From NORP240 sp965222175 (lineage in GTDB: Bacteria > Pseudomonadota > Gammaproteobacteria > Pseudomonadales > Pseudohongiellaceae): a stretch of DNA of 64,000 nucleotides. The position numbers and the translations under genes were made by a program. How positions within the stretch are numbered: position 1 is the stretch's first letter; each line of letters begins with the position of its first letter. Below, in pieces: positions 23,154-32,831 of this stretch. The notes beneath the pieces were generated by a model. That model was not told where the DNA came from and did not search any database. It worked only from the letters and a program-made list of their open reading frames with translations. The DNA is taken from positions 4,030,001 through 4,094,000 of the forward strand of contig OZ244938.1 of the NCBI GenBank assembly GCA_965222175.1. The letters are read 5' to 3'.

Positions 23154-23589
23154 TGAGGTTCTCCCATCGGCACAGGCTTAAGTACAATCAAAGATATCAG
23201 AGTCACTGCTGTCCTGCATAATTTCCGAGCCCTGGTTTTCGTTGATGCACCGCGGTTCCATCCCCTGGGCAGCCCAATTTGTTGAAGGTCAAATCGAATC
23301 GGTGCACAGCCGTGATCGACGCCTCAGACGAGGTCCCACTCAGGACGCGCCAACTGGCGGTAACCAGAACAACTTCCCGATGGACCAGCCACCTCAACGC
23401 CGCCCCGCACCGGATACTTGAGCCTTAAGAAAACAGGTCCAGCAGGAAAAGTGATTTGAGTTGTCCTGATTCAGGGGAAGCTTACGGCCATACCCGCTCC
23501 AACTGATGCGTACTCTGGCGAAGTACCGGGCCTGGTACAACTACCCTTATTTATCCTCTGATCCTGGTTTATTGCAGGGAATTTAGTGC
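23154..23589. other. Intergenic region without recognisable features
   Basis: About 440 bases between two leftward genes. No convincing coding frame, RNA gene, terminator or mobile-element end was found. It presumably holds the promoter of the isomerase-like gene near its left edge. Confidence 0.4.
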
Positions 23590-25038
23590 TCAGGCGGCAG
23601 CCCTGATCGCCGCTGCAACTTCCTTGCCGGACTCAAAGGCTGCATGGGAGTACCCTGACACCCCCCAGATCGTGTCACCAGCGAAGAAAAGGCGTCCGTG
23701 TGGCTGCCGCAGTGCGCTGGTAGCGGCAACATACGCGCCTGGACGGAAGGCAACGTGTCCGCAGCGATACCATGGGTCATTGCCCCAGGCATAAGATGTA
23801 CCGACGCGGTCAAGATCCAGCGACTCAGGGTAAAGCTGCGACAGTGCCTCTCGCAATTGTGCCTGCTGTTGGGCGGGAGACATTTCTGCCATGGTATTTG
23901 CCTGATTACCGTAGGTCATCGATTCCAGAATGCCCCGCTCGCCCTGTTGCATGGCTGTGGAATGGAGAATCTGTGCCACGGGCAGGTCTGTCAACGCATT
24001 GCCGTTCAATCCCTCTTCCAACCAGAATCGTGATCGGGTCTGGACATAGGTACGGGTCACCGGCACGGGAACCGCTGCACGCAGCGCGTTGACCGTCGCT
24101 TCCGGAAGGGGTGAATCAAATTCAATGGCTCGCAGCACCGGCGGTGGCGGTGTCAGTATTGCAACGTCGGCGGTAACCGATTCCATACCGTCACGGGTTT
24201 CCAGCGTGAGCGTAATGCCTGCTTCATCCTGACGGACGGACCGTACCGGGCTCTGGTAATGCACACGATCACCCAGTCTCCGTGCCAGTTCACCGCAGAT
24301 ACGATCATTGCCACCGGCCACGGTAAAGGCGCCTGTTGCACCAGTGAACGATACGGCCTCCCTGACAACCTGGAGCAGGTTTATTTCGTCCAGCGAATCC
24401 CCATATGCTGGCAGATAGTAGTACATCATTGCCTCAAGGGCCGCGTTCGAGGCACCCTGTTCTTTCAGGAAGTCGCGCATGGTTAGGTTATCCAATCGGT
24501 CCAGCGCATCAGCCTGCAATCCGGGTGGTGCCAACTCGGCGAGGTTTTCTATTTGTCCCATGGGGCGACGACGATAGCGAAAATGGAGAGCTTCTACCGA
24601 CATATTCCGCTCATCTTGTCGCAACTGGAAAGGAAGATTACCAGGCACGTCCTGACGGTGCTCAACGCGCCGACCCTGGAAGTACGATAGGGAACCCAGC
24701 CGAGGGTTATAGCGCAGTGGCAACAATTCAAGGCCAAACTCTCTCGCGTATTCGATACCGGGCCCGATTCCTCCAAGCAATCCCGCGCCAGCTTCCGCAT
24801 ACAAACCGTCTGAAAAAGGTTCACGCAGCGTATACATCCGTCCGCCAGCGCGCTCTGACGCCTCGAACAACTGCACATCAAAACCGGACTGTACCAAATC
24901 GTGAGCGGCGGTTAGACCCGCCGCGCCCGCACCGACAACCAGAACCCGGGTTGGACGTTGTGCGAGTATCGGGGGAGCAATGGCCGCCGTGGTAGCCAGG
25001 GAGGCATCGCGGAGAAACCTGCGTCGGGAAATACGCAT
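23590..25038 (-). CDS. Tat-exported flavin amine oxidase
   Basis: A 482-residue FAD amine oxidase. It begins with a Tat motif (SRRRFLRDASLATTAAIAPP), then the Rossmann FAD site VLVVGAGAAGLTAAHDL and the GGRMYTLREPF motif of monoamine oxidases/L-amino acid oxidases. The C-terminal FAD site is RLFFAGDTIWG. It oxidises an amine or amino acid with O2, producing H2O2, in the periplasm. Length is normal for the family; no partner gene is adjacent. Confidence 0.9.
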   Translation of the reverse strand: MRISRRRFLRDASLATTAAIAPPILAQRPTRVLVVGAGAAGLTAAHDLVQSGFDVQLFEASERAGGRMYTLREPFSDGLYAEAGAGLLGGIGPGIEYAREFGLELLPLRYNPRLGSLSYFQGRRVEHRQDVPGNLPFQLRQDERNMSVEALHFRYRRRPMGQIENLAELAPPGLQADALDRLDNLTMRDFLKEQGASNAALEAMMYYYLPAYGDSLDEINLLQVVREAVSFTGATGAFTVAGGNDRICGELARRLGDRVHYQSPVRSVRQDEAGITLTLETRDGMESVTADVAILTPPPPVLRAIEFDSPLPEATVNALRAAVPVPVTRTYVQTRSRFWLEEGLNGNALTDLPVAQILHSTAMQQGERGILESMTYGNQANTMAEMSPAQQQAQLREALSQLYPESLDLDRVGTSYAWGNDPWYRCGHVAFRPGAYVAATSALRQPHGRLFFAGDTIWGVSGYSHAAFESGKEVAAAIRAAA

Positions 25039-25187
25039 AAGCCAGTACCCTTCTGCTTTTTTTTAGAGAGCTTACTGTCTAGCCCATTACTTTAGCAGCT
25101 TTCCTGATATTTTTGAACGTCGGAAATCGTGATGAGTCTGCAGCTGCAAGAGCATGCGAACTGGGGCCAGCGTGGTAATCGAGGGTC

Positions 25188-25308
25188 AGGACGATGGGGA
25201 CACTAATAAAATAGTAAATTAAAAAGGACGATGGGGACACTAATAAAATAGTAAATTAAATCGCTAGGACGATGGGGACACTAATAAAATAGTAAATTAA
25301 ATCGCTAT
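25188..25308 (+). repeat. Three tandem copies of a 37-41 bp repeat
   Basis: AGGACGATGGGGACACTAAT followed by AAAATAGTAAATTAAA occurs at 25188, 25225 and 25266; the second and third are separated by TCGCT. A diverged inverted copy (TTACTATCTAATTAGTGTCCC) lies at 25395-25415, so the set could form a long stem. The rest of the 25039-25499 gap holds no gene. Confidence 0.9.
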
Positions 25309-25499
25309 ACTTAAATCAGCTGTATCTCAAATTCCCAGTATTGCTTTTAGAAATACGTTCTAATAGTGCTACTGTTTCTTAATGCCTGGTTAACTTACTA
25401 TCTAATTAGTGTCCCTTGTCTACGCGCCCGAACCGGTGTCGGAGTGATGCCTGCATTGCCAAACCCCAAACTATTGAGAACATTTTCGCGAGGCTGAAC

Positions 25500-25964
25500 A
25501 TGACTGAACAAGCACTGACTGCCAAAGCCGAGATAACCATCCGCAAATCCCCGGCCGAAGCCTTCAAGGCTTTTGCCGATGCCGACGCCATGAGCCGTTT
25601 CTGGTTTACCCGCCGGGATGACGGTCTGGTCCAGGGCCAGCCGGTAACCTGGCATCTGGGCAGCGACGCGGACGCCTTTGCCTTTGAAGTTCAGGTGATC
25701 GAGTTGGACCCGCCGCGGCGCATTGTTATTGAGTGGCCCCGGGAGGCCGGGCCAGCCCGGATTACCTGGGATTTTGCCGAGAACGACAGTGGTGATACCG
25801 TGTTACGTATCGAGGAATCCGGATTTGCCGGAGAACCCGATGAAGTGGTGGCCCAGGCGCTGGACAGTACCGGCGGATTCAATCAGGTCATCGTTGCTGC
25901 CAAGGCCTGGATTGAGCACGGTGTGGCTCTTAATCTCATTGATGATCATGCCCAACGGAATTGA
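25500..25964 (+). CDS. SRPBCC/AHSA1-like domain protein
   Basis: A 154-residue START-like fold protein: an N-terminal strand (KAEITIRKSPAEAFKAFAD), the typical SRFWFTRRDDG helix, a PPRRIVIEWP strand, and a long C-terminal helix (GGFNQVIVAAKAWIEHGVAL). AHSA1-like proteins bind small hydrophobic ligands or interact with Hsp90. I chose the ATG at 25500 (GAGG seven bases upstream) over a frame-open upstream ATG at 25446. It is a solitary gene after the repeats. Confidence 0.85.
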   Translation: MTEQALTAKAEITIRKSPAEAFKAFADADAMSRFWFTRRDDGLVQGQPVTWHLGSDADAFAFEVQVIELDPPRRIVIEWPREAGPARITWDFAENDSGDTVLRIEESGFAGEPDEVVAQALDSTGGFNQVIVAAKAWIEHGVALNLIDDHAQRN

Positions 25965-26042
25965 TACAGCCTGGCAGGCCAGCCCTTCAGCCAGGACTCT
26001 TGTGTGTGAAAGGGGAACCTGGGAATCCGAAAACACGGCGGC

Positions 26043-26762
26043 CTAGTTCCGCCAGAGAAAACCGGCCTGACTGATTTGGTAAGAGCGCCTGAAGGTAGCT
26101 GCAGGCTTCACGCCGGATGGTTTGTTCCCACTTGCGGAGGAAAGCAGGATTTCACCCAGTTGCTGCTGACGTTTCCCGCTGTCGACTGGCATCACAGTCA
26201 CTACTGCCAGATCCCCGCGGCAAACCTCTATGCCCCGATCAGCGTCAGCTATTGCCGTTCCTGCGCCCAGAACAAGAATCCCGGCGTCGGCGCACTCATC
26301 AGCGTATGACAATTTTTCAAGCCAGGCCAGGTACTCGTCGCGATCGCCGGCGTTTTCCAAGCGAAGCCCTTGAATCGTCAGCGTCACCTCTCCGTGCGAC
26401 TCGGTCACCGGGGTTCGTGGCTGCCACCAGCCAATCCCCGGAATTTCATGGTAACTGACACTCAGTACCCGCCTCCGGGTCATTTCCCTGGCGGCCATCA
26501 CCTCGCCCAGCTTCTGGTGCGACGGGCGCTTCATGTGAAATTCCAATGAACTGGTCCCGTGTTCATAGCGCTCGAAAACAACCACGTTGTACTTTTCTTC
26601 GCGATTGATACCCGCCGCGTACGACGACGTTTCAGGCTCAGCCTCTAACGCATCCCCGGCCCGCAGTGACCATTCGTTCAACCACTCCGCTGTGGTGGTG
26701 TTTTCCTGCCGAATCGTATATTCCACAATCACGATCATCGGCCCACTGCTGTTTTGTATCAT
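26043..26762 (-). CDS. Dimeric alpha-beta barrel (ABM) monooxygenase-like protein
   Basis: A protein of 231-239 residues (ATG at 26738 or 26762) with two ferredoxin-like repeats. The first, MIVIVEYTIRQENTTTAEWL with NVVVFERYEHGTSSLEFHM, matches antibiotic biosynthesis monooxygenase (YgiN-like) domains; the second is more diverged (GEVTLTIQGLRLENAG onward). Single ABM domains act as cofactor-less quinol monooxygenases. A fused pair could mimic the dimer. It is convergent with the SRPBCC gene, and a hairpin at 26809 lies upstream. Confidence 0.7.
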   Translation of the reverse strand: MIQNSSGPMIVIVEYTIRQENTTTAEWLNEWSLRAGDALEAEPETSSYAAGINREEKYNVVVFERYEHGTSSLEFHMKRPSHQKLGEVMAAREMTRRRVLSVSYHEIPGIGWWQPRTPVTESHGEVTLTIQGLRLENAGDRDEYLAWLEKLSYADECADAGILVLGAGTAIADADRGIEVCRGDLAVVTVMPVDSGKRQQQLGEILLSSASGNKPSGVKPAATFRRSYQISQAGFLWRN

Positions 26763-26808
26763 TTGTTATTCCAACAGGACCAGCATTCTGCACTTTCATA
26801 CCATTTAA

Positions 26809-26834
26809 GGAACCTCTGACTAATTAGAGGTTCC
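26809..26834. repeat. Palindrome made of two abutted MITE-type ends
   Basis: GGAACCTCT-GACTAATT-AGAGGTTCC. The arms equal the terminal repeat of the 279-bp element at 61382-61660 (GGAACCTCTG). It may be an excision scar or end-only relic; it could also act as a hairpin in transcripts. Confidence 0.65.
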
Positions 26835-26942
26835 CTAATTGATGTTTAAAGCAGACAATACTGGTAGTTTGTAAAGTTCGGTCGAGAATTCAATTTCAAG
26901 AACTAAAACCGCACCTAGCGAAAAGCGGTACAGGAGATCCTC

Positions 26943-28217
26943 ATGGCTTCAGAAGCTACTACAAACGATTCCGGTAATCCAGAAGATATACCACCAGACT
27001 TTGGCAAGGTCGCAGACGGCGTTTACATACTGGGGGATCCGGAAAACCCCAGCCTGGGGAACACTCTGACTGTGGATCTTGGTGACAGTGTTTTGCAGAT
27101 TGACACCGGGGAAAGTCTCAAGGCTGCTGAGGGCATAATCAAAGGGATAAGGAAGATCACTCAGGCTCCGATAAAAACCATCGCGTTCAGTCACGGTCAC
27201 CTGGGCTACAATTTTGCCTGCGGAGTCTGGCAGAAGGCAGCTAATCCGCAGGGAGAATCTCCGCCAGTCATTGTCGCGCAAGAGAATGCCGCAACACTGA
27301 TCCGCAGCTACCAGGAAACCAACCCCCTGATGGATCTGCTGATCGAAATCCAGTTTGCAAAACCCATTGAGCCCAGCCCGCCTCCACTGCCGCTCACGTT
27401 ACCGGACCTGACCTTCAAGGATGGCATAAACCTGTCGGGAAGCAGCAGACAAGTCGAGCTGTTTTCAGCCCCGTCGGAAACTTCCGGCGCAATCGTTGCC
27501 TGGATTCCGGATGTGGAAGTCCTCTATGGCGGCCCGTCCTGTATCCCGCTGCTGCCCAACATCGGCATGCCGTTATGGCCAACGGGAGACGCCAGGGTAT
27601 GGGCTGACACGCTGGAGCAGCTGATACGCTTGCAACCAAAAACACTGGTTCGTTCCTACGGCAAGGTCATCCATGGTGCCGACGCCGTTCAGGAATACCT
27701 GCAGAATACGGCCAATGCATTGCGCTATATTTATCAGGCTGTCGTGAAACAATTGAACATGGGCAACAATCTGAATACCGCGCTGAATTCCATCGAATAC
27801 CCGGATGACATGTTTGATTATCCCTATCTCCGTGGAACCTATGGCTCTACAGATTTCATCGTTCGTCAGATCTGGTCTTCAATTACCGGATGGTGGGATC
27901 GTAATCCGACAAATCTTATCGCTGTGCCGCAGGATGAGGTCAGCGAAGCAGTACTGTCGGCTATTGCCGACCCCAGGCATGTTCTGGAAACCGCGAAATC
28001 ATTGCAGGCAGCAGGAAAGCAGGCGCTGGCCCTTCATGTAGTTGATTTGCTGGCGCTGGCCGAGTCCGGTCCGGAAGTGGCCGCGGCGAAAAAGCTGAAA
28101 GCGGAAATCTGCATGGAACTGGCCCAAAGCAATCCAAACTTTTCGTTGAAAGCCTTGTACGCCACGTCGGCTTCGGTCATTTCGAATCCACCCTCTGTAA
28201 CAACCGGAATTCGATAA
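26943..28217 (+). CDS. Alkyl-sulfatase-like metallo-beta-lactamase-fold protein with altered metal motif
   Basis: A 424-residue protein with the SdsA1/BDS1-type layout: MBL core (GNTLTVDLGDSVLQIDTG), a dimerisation region (FDYPYLRGTYGSTDFIVRQIW) and helical repeats near the C-terminus. The metal motif HxHxDH reads H84-G-H86-L-G88-Y89, so the Asp and last His are missing and catalysis as a dinuclear zinc hydrolase is doubtful. It has no signal peptide. It points toward the leftward redox operon (convergent with the TIR/STAND gene, 30-bp gap), and has a short AGGAG before the ATG. Confidence 0.75.
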   Translation: MASEATTNDSGNPEDIPPDFGKVADGVYILGDPENPSLGNTLTVDLGDSVLQIDTGESLKAAEGIIKGIRKITQAPIKTIAFSHGHLGYNFACGVWQKAANPQGESPPVIVAQENAATLIRSYQETNPLMDLLIEIQFAKPIEPSPPPLPLTLPDLTFKDGINLSGSSRQVELFSAPSETSGAIVAWIPDVEVLYGGPSCIPLLPNIGMPLWPTGDARVWADTLEQLIRLQPKTLVRSYGKVIHGADAVQEYLQNTANALRYIYQAVVKQLNMGNNLNTALNSIEYPDDMFDYPYLRGTYGSTDFIVRQIWSSITGWWDRNPTNLIAVPQDEVSEAVLSAIADPRHVLETAKSLQAAGKQALALHVVDLLALAESGPEVAAAKKLKAEICMELAQSNPNFSLKALYATSASVISNPPSVTTGIR

Positions 28218-28247
28218 GAAACGCGCAAATTCGGATGTTGCAGACGC

Positions 28248-31200
28248 TCAAACCTGGAAGTAACAGGCGATGTTCTCCATTACGTGTCGCCTGACTTCCT
28301 CCAGGCTGAGGTCGTTGCCTCTTGCAAAGGCCGCGTCCCAGTCTGATTTTTCCAGTCTGGCCTTTGAGTTACTGATAGCTTTGGCCACGGATTTCGGTAG
28401 CTTGATCGGCGCGTTCTCAAGCGCACCGGCGAGAATGGCGACCTCCTGGTCCGATTTCAGTGTGGAAAGCGGCTTGATCAAGGCCCTAATTTCAGCCCAG
28501 ACATGAATGGTTTCGCCATGTTCAGGAAGAATGCCGAGCAGGCGAATATGCATGACGACTGCCTCGTCGGGGGTTGAGCTAAGCTCTTTCACCCTTGCCA
28601 GTTGGGCTCGACAGCGACGCTCACCCTGGGTATTACCGCTCAGTATGGTCCATTCAATAGATTTTTCGAATTCACTGATGGCTTTTTGTGTGTCCCGATT
28701 GGCTTCAGCAACCGCCTGTGCGTAGTGTGCATAGCCGATCATGTCAGGCTGAATAGCTTTCCTGGCCAGTTCTGTTGCAGTTTCGGCAGATTTTGCGGCT
28801 CCCTCCAGATCACCCATCCTTGTCTGGGTATAAGGCATGAGACTTTGGGAAATGATCTGACAACCAAGATTGCCCGCAGTGCTGGCCTGCTCAATAGCCT
28901 GCTGGTGAAAACCGAGAACTGTTTCCGGCGCTGCGCCCGACCACAACGCGACCTGTCCGCCAATATTGTAAAGCCAGCCCAGGCTGGTTCCCCTGCCTGC
29001 CGCTTCAGCTTCCAGGCCCAGGTCAATCATTTTCTGCGCCTGTACGAGATCCCCTTTGGCATGCAACTGATAACTTGCCGCGCCGGCGAAAACCAGCGGC
29101 GCGCAGTCAATTGTCGACACGGCCGGGTGCTCAGCCAGGCGACTGAACCATTTCGAGTGCTCCGCCCCCCGGTGAAGATAACAAAAAAATACCAAAGGGG
29201 TGATCAACCGCCCTGCAAGCTCCGGGTCCCGTTTTATTGCGCGCTCGAATGCAGTGCGGAAGTTGGGCAATTCATCATAGATCAACCTGGCGGATTCTGC
29301 TTCTCTGTCTGTATCAAACATATCGCCGAGTTCCCTGGCATACGCAGCATAAGCCTCGTCATGGCTTACTTCCAGCTCGTCCAGCAATCCACATTCGGCA
29401 AGCTTCTCCCGACCGAATGACTGGATGGAGAACAGCATTCTGTAGCGTTGGCGATCGCCGGATTCCTGATGGATAAATGACGAGTCGGCCAACTCGTCGA
29501 TTCCGTTCAAAACAGCCTGCTCTGAAAAATCCCCCGTCACACATACCGTGAGTGCCAGGTCTTCCTCGAATGGACCGGCAAAGATCGACAAGCGCTTGAA
29601 CACTTCCTGTGTATTCTGATCAAGTAAGTCGTAGGACCAGGCTAACGTTTCCCTCAATGTTTCCCTGCTGCGACCGGCACCGCGGGACTGGGTTGCGGCA
29701 AGATCCAGGGGATGCTTGGTTTTTAAGCAGATTTTCTCCAGGGAATAGCGTCGAATGTTACCCGCTGCTATTTCAATGGCGAGGGGCAGATGGTCCAGGT
29801 TCTCACAGACTTCCTGCACCCGGCTCAGGTCACCGGGTTGCAGACGGAATCTGTGACTGACCATCTGGGCCCGTTCAATGAATAATTTCACTGAAACCTG
29901 CTCGGCCGGGTCCTGCTGTGACGCGTCCTTCAGTACCGGCACTTCGTAAAGCGCCTCCCCCTGAATGCCCAGTAATTGCCGGCTGGTGCTCAGTATGCAC
30001 AGGTTCGGGCAGTTGACAGCCAGATCCGCCACTTCATCAGGAATTTCTTCAAGCAAGTGTTCACAGTTATCAAGAAGCAACAGTGCGCGGGCATTGCGTA
30101 AATGTCCCAACACCTGTATTCGCGGTTCGACGCCCGGTAGTGCTTCCAGTGACAGCGTTGCAGCGATTGTAGGCCAGCCTGAGCTGCCTTTGTCCAGCAC
30201 CGATAAATCAACCAACCATGTACCGTCATTGAATTGGTTCTGAACCGTTCGTGCAAACTCAATTGCCAGTCGTGTTTTACCGATTCCGCCCGGGCCCATA
30301 AGCGTAACGAGCCGAGACCGCTTGAAAATTCCATGCAACTCAACCAGTTCCCTGGAGCGGCCAAGAAACGATGTCAGATTCGCTGGTAGATTGCCCGGAA
30401 ACCGCTCGACCCGATCTTCTCTCTCATTGAAAATCGCTTCGAGTCCGTCAGCCTCAACCTGATATAAAGTGGTAGCACCCACATCGGTGAGATTATACTC
30501 ACCCAGGCTGTTGAGACTAACCGGCGAATCGCCACTGATCGATTCGGCTGACTTTGACGATAGAACCAATTGTCCCGGTTTGGTAACCTCCAGGACCTGC
30601 TCCAGCGCCGGAATCACCGGCCCGAAAAAGTCCGACCCTTTGGCTCTTGCCAGTCCCGTATGAATCGCGACTCTGAGTTTCAATCCATCCCCGGAGCCCC
30701 GCCCGGCTATGCGCATCATTTTCTGCAGCTCTATACCGGCAAGTACCGCATTTGCCGGATTATCGAACGCAAGAAAGGTCGTACTGGCAGTATTTTTATA
30801 GAGATTTCCTTTCTTAAGTTCGTCTGATGATCGGCAGAAATCGTAGAAGGACTCCAACGCTTCTTTTCTGGTTCCGGCACCTAAAGCGTCCAGGCTTTCT
30901 GCGTCAAAGCGGGCCGCGAGAAAGGTTTTTTCCTGCGTATCCGTAAACAGATTGACGTTATCAGCGCTTTCGCTTTCCCTATGACTGACAATAAAGGCGT
31001 CCAGCTTGTCGTAATAAGAAGCGTCATCGAGCTGATAGCGGAATATAGCCTGACTCGCACCCAGGGTCAGCTCGAGCCCGCTGGGCATATCGGTCGGCTG
31101 AATGTGAATAGCCAGCATTGCCTTGTCTCTTGACAAAGCGTACTGGACTTCATTAAGACAGAATCTTGACTTTACTGACTGAGGGCTGATGAAAAAAAGA

Positions 31201-31400
31201 AAACTGTCTGCCTTGTCGAGCACATCAGCGAGTTCCTGGGACCATGCAGCGCCGGGCGTTATTGATTTATCGTACCAATAATTAATACCTTTTTTGCGCA
31301 GATGCTCCAGCTCCAGCTGAACAGAGGCAGCGTCCGCATGAGAGTAGCAGATAAAGGCAAACGAGCCACCTGGGTTTTTTTCTGTCAGTGACTTTTGCAT
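28248..31400 (-). CDS. TIR / cyclase-like / STAND ATPase / TPR multidomain sensor
   Basis: A 1050-residue protein. Residues 13-150 form a TIR domain (FAFICYSHADAASVQ, LFFISPQSVKSRFC, E84 in CLNEVQYAL at the NADase Glu position). About 165-320 resemble a degenerate class III nucleotide cyclase (TASTTFLAFDNPANAVLAGI, LRVAIHTGLA). A STAND/NB-ARC ATPase follows, with Walker A GPGGIGKT near 368-375 and Walker B ARALLLLDNCEHL near 435-447. From about 700, TPR-like helices reach the C-terminus. Proteins of this plan sense a ligand, oligomerise, and activate the TIR effector or transcription. It is last in a four-gene operon, 21 bases after the DyP gene. There is no helix-turn-helix, so signalling by TIR is more likely than DNA binding. 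Confidence 0.85.
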   Translation of the reverse strand: MQKSLTEKNPGGSFAFICYSHADAASVQLELEHLRKKGINYWYDKSITPGAAWSQELADVLDKADSFLFFISPQSVKSRFCLNEVQYALSRDKAMLAIHIQPTDMPSGLELTLGASQAIFRYQLDDASYYDKLDAFIVSHRESESADNVNLFTDTQEKTFLAARFDAESLDALGAGTRKEALESFYDFCRSSDELKKGNLYKNTASTTFLAFDNPANAVLAGIELQKMMRIAGRGSGDGLKLRVAIHTGLARAKGSDFFGPVIPALEQVLEVTKPGQLVLSSKSAESISGDSPVSLNSLGEYNLTDVGATTLYQVEADGLEAIFNEREDRVERFPGNLPANLTSFLGRSRELVELHGIFKRSRLVTLMGPGGIGKTRLAIEFARTVQNQFNDGTWLVDLSVLDKGSSGWPTIAATLSLEALPGVEPRIQVLGHLRNARALLLLDNCEHLLEEIPDEVADLAVNCPNLCILSTSRQLLGIQGEALYEVPVLKDASQQDPAEQVSVKLFIERAQMVSHRFRLQPGDLSRVQEVCENLDHLPLAIEIAAGNIRRYSLEKICLKTKHPLDLAATQSRGAGRSRETLRETLAWSYDLLDQNTQEVFKRLSIFAGPFEEDLALTVCVTGDFSEQAVLNGIDELADSSFIHQESGDRQRYRMLFSIQSFGREKLAECGLLDELEVSHDEAYAAYARELGDMFDTDREAESARLIYDELPNFRTAFERAIKRDPELAGRLITPLVFFCYLHRGAEHSKWFSRLAEHPAVSTIDCAPLVFAGAASYQLHAKGDLVQAQKMIDLGLEAEAAGRGTSLGWLYNIGGQVALWSGAAPETVLGFHQQAIEQASTAGNLGCQIISQSLMPYTQTRMGDLEGAAKSAETATELARKAIQPDMIGYAHYAQAVAEANRDTQKAISEFEKSIEWTILSGNTQGERRCRAQLARVKELSSTPDEAVVMHIRLLGILPEHGETIHVWAEIRALIKPLSTLKSDQEVAILAGALENAPIKLPKSVAKAISNSKARLEKSDWDAAFARGNDLSLEEVRRHVMENIACYFQV

Positions 31401-31421
31401 CGCTCTAAGGCTGTCTATGGA

Positions 31422-32831
31422 TCAGGATGCCAGGTACCGTATCGCCGGTATACTGGGCAAGAACAGATAACTGCCCCCTCTGCACCAGACGAATCGCGGA
31501 ATTCCTCGCAACCTGATTCGATTGCCTGATGGAAGAGGAATGTCGAACCAGCTGTGTTTCGGGTCATTCTTGCCCAGTAACGGATCGTTGGATCCGGTAA
31601 TCCTGGGATCCTGTAAGCCCAGATTAAGCCAATCGTACATGACGGCCTCAAACTGCGCGCCAAGGTCTGCGCCCAGAAAATTGCCCAACAGTCCACGCTC
31701 CTCCTCATCGGGGTTGGCGGGATCGAATGCGGGCCCATAGGGAATGCCACGCCGAACCAGGCGACGGGTGTTGTTGGCTACTCGCTGCACAATGTGGCCT
31801 CCCCGCGGATTACAGCGGCGCATGTGCGCGCCATAGGGACAACGACCCTCGGCGCCGTACTCGTATCGGGACAGGGAGACAGGCGGGTCCGGATCAGGAT
31901 TATCTGGAGACAATTCTACGGGCGTGCCATTCCGCCAGCGGCCGCACAGCCTCGATGCGATGATCTCGCGGAGCGCTGTATAACGGTCATAGTCTCCATT
32001 CCAGCTTGCTTCCGTACCTGGCGGCAATAATTCTTCACCCAGAGGATCGGCAATCAGTTCGGTTGATTTTTCGTCAAGAAACGCTTCAAAGCTTTGCACA
32101 TCCTGTTCCAGAATCCTGAACGCGTTGTAGCAACCATTTATTCCCAGCACATCGGGTTTGGGCACGTCCCAGACAACATCTTCATATTCGGTCTTCTCGT
32201 GACCCAACAGTACCGTGCCCAGAGGCGCGAAGGGTTGATCATCAGGTTGCCTTGAAGGATCACTGATACCCTCGAAGCGTGGCTGTGAAATATTGTCATG
32301 GTAGCCAAAGTGGACAAAATCACCGTTGAAATTGGCACCATCCCGCGTACCCAACAGGTTGAAAACGCTCCCGTTTCCCGCAGAGGTAATCCTGTCCCTG
32401 ACGCCGTCCAAATGTGCTTCGTCATCAGCATAAAGCGACGCGATAAGATGAATCCGGTCCGGCTTGTCAAAAGGCGCTGACCAGGATTGCGGCGAGCTGG
32501 ACCCGATGTCCCCCAGCTTGACTGATCGATTGTGCATGCCCTGTTTGAACTCAATGGGGAACGGACTGCTCTTGTCTTCCGAGTAACCCAGCGCTTGCAA
32601 CCCATTGTAGGTTACGCCCAGGTTAAAACAGATATCCGGTTTGGTCGTCCAGTTCGCTTCCCGTGTGATCTGCGGCGCGGTATCGCTGTTTCCCGAGACA
32701 GTTTCGCTCAGCCATGCTTTAGCGCCGGCCACGTCCTTCACTTCAAGCATCAGATACCTGACGTGGTTTCTGCGATAGCCCCTTAAAATATTTCCTTGTA
32801 ATTCATTAGGATCAAATTCAGCGTTCACCAT
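31422..32831 (-). CDS. DyP-type haem peroxidase
   Basis: A 469-residue DyP-family protein. The distal motif GxxDG reads GYHDNISQP, with the catalytic Asp kept but Gly changed to Asn; the proximal haem His lies in CPYGAHMRRCNPRG. The N-terminal ferredoxin-like domain begins with DPNELQGNILRGYRRNHVRYLMLEV, as in the longer DyP class. It oxidises substrates with H2O2. There is no signal peptide. Its start overlaps the upstream gene by seven bases, and the TIR/STAND gene follows after 21 bases, so all are co-translated. Confidence 0.88.
   Translation of the reverse strand: MVNAEFDPNELQGNILRGYRRNHVRYLMLEVKDVAGAKAWLSETVSGNSDTAPQITREANWTTKPDICFNLGVTYNGLQALGYSEDKSSPFPIEFKQGMHNRSVKLGDIGSSSPQSWSAPFDKPDRIHLIASLYADDEAHLDGVRDRITSAGNGSVFNLLGTRDGANFNGDFVHFGYHDNISQPRFEGISDPSRQPDDQPFAPLGTVLLGHEKTEYEDVVWDVPKPDVLGINGCYNAFRILEQDVQSFEAFLDEKSTELIADPLGEELLPPGTEASWNGDYDRYTALREIIASRLCGRWRNGTPVELSPDNPDPDPPVSLSRYEYGAEGRCPYGAHMRRCNPRGGHIVQRVANNTRRLVRRGIPYGPAFDPANPDEEERGLLGNFLGADLGAQFEAVMYDWLNLGLQDPRITGSNDPLLGKNDPKHSWFDIPLPSGNRIRLRGIPRFVWCRGGSYLFLPSIPAIRYLAS

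Noticed and set aside
25188..25308. CRISPR array
   Set aside because: Spacers are almost absent (1-5 bases) and unequal, with no cas genes; it is a tandem repeat.
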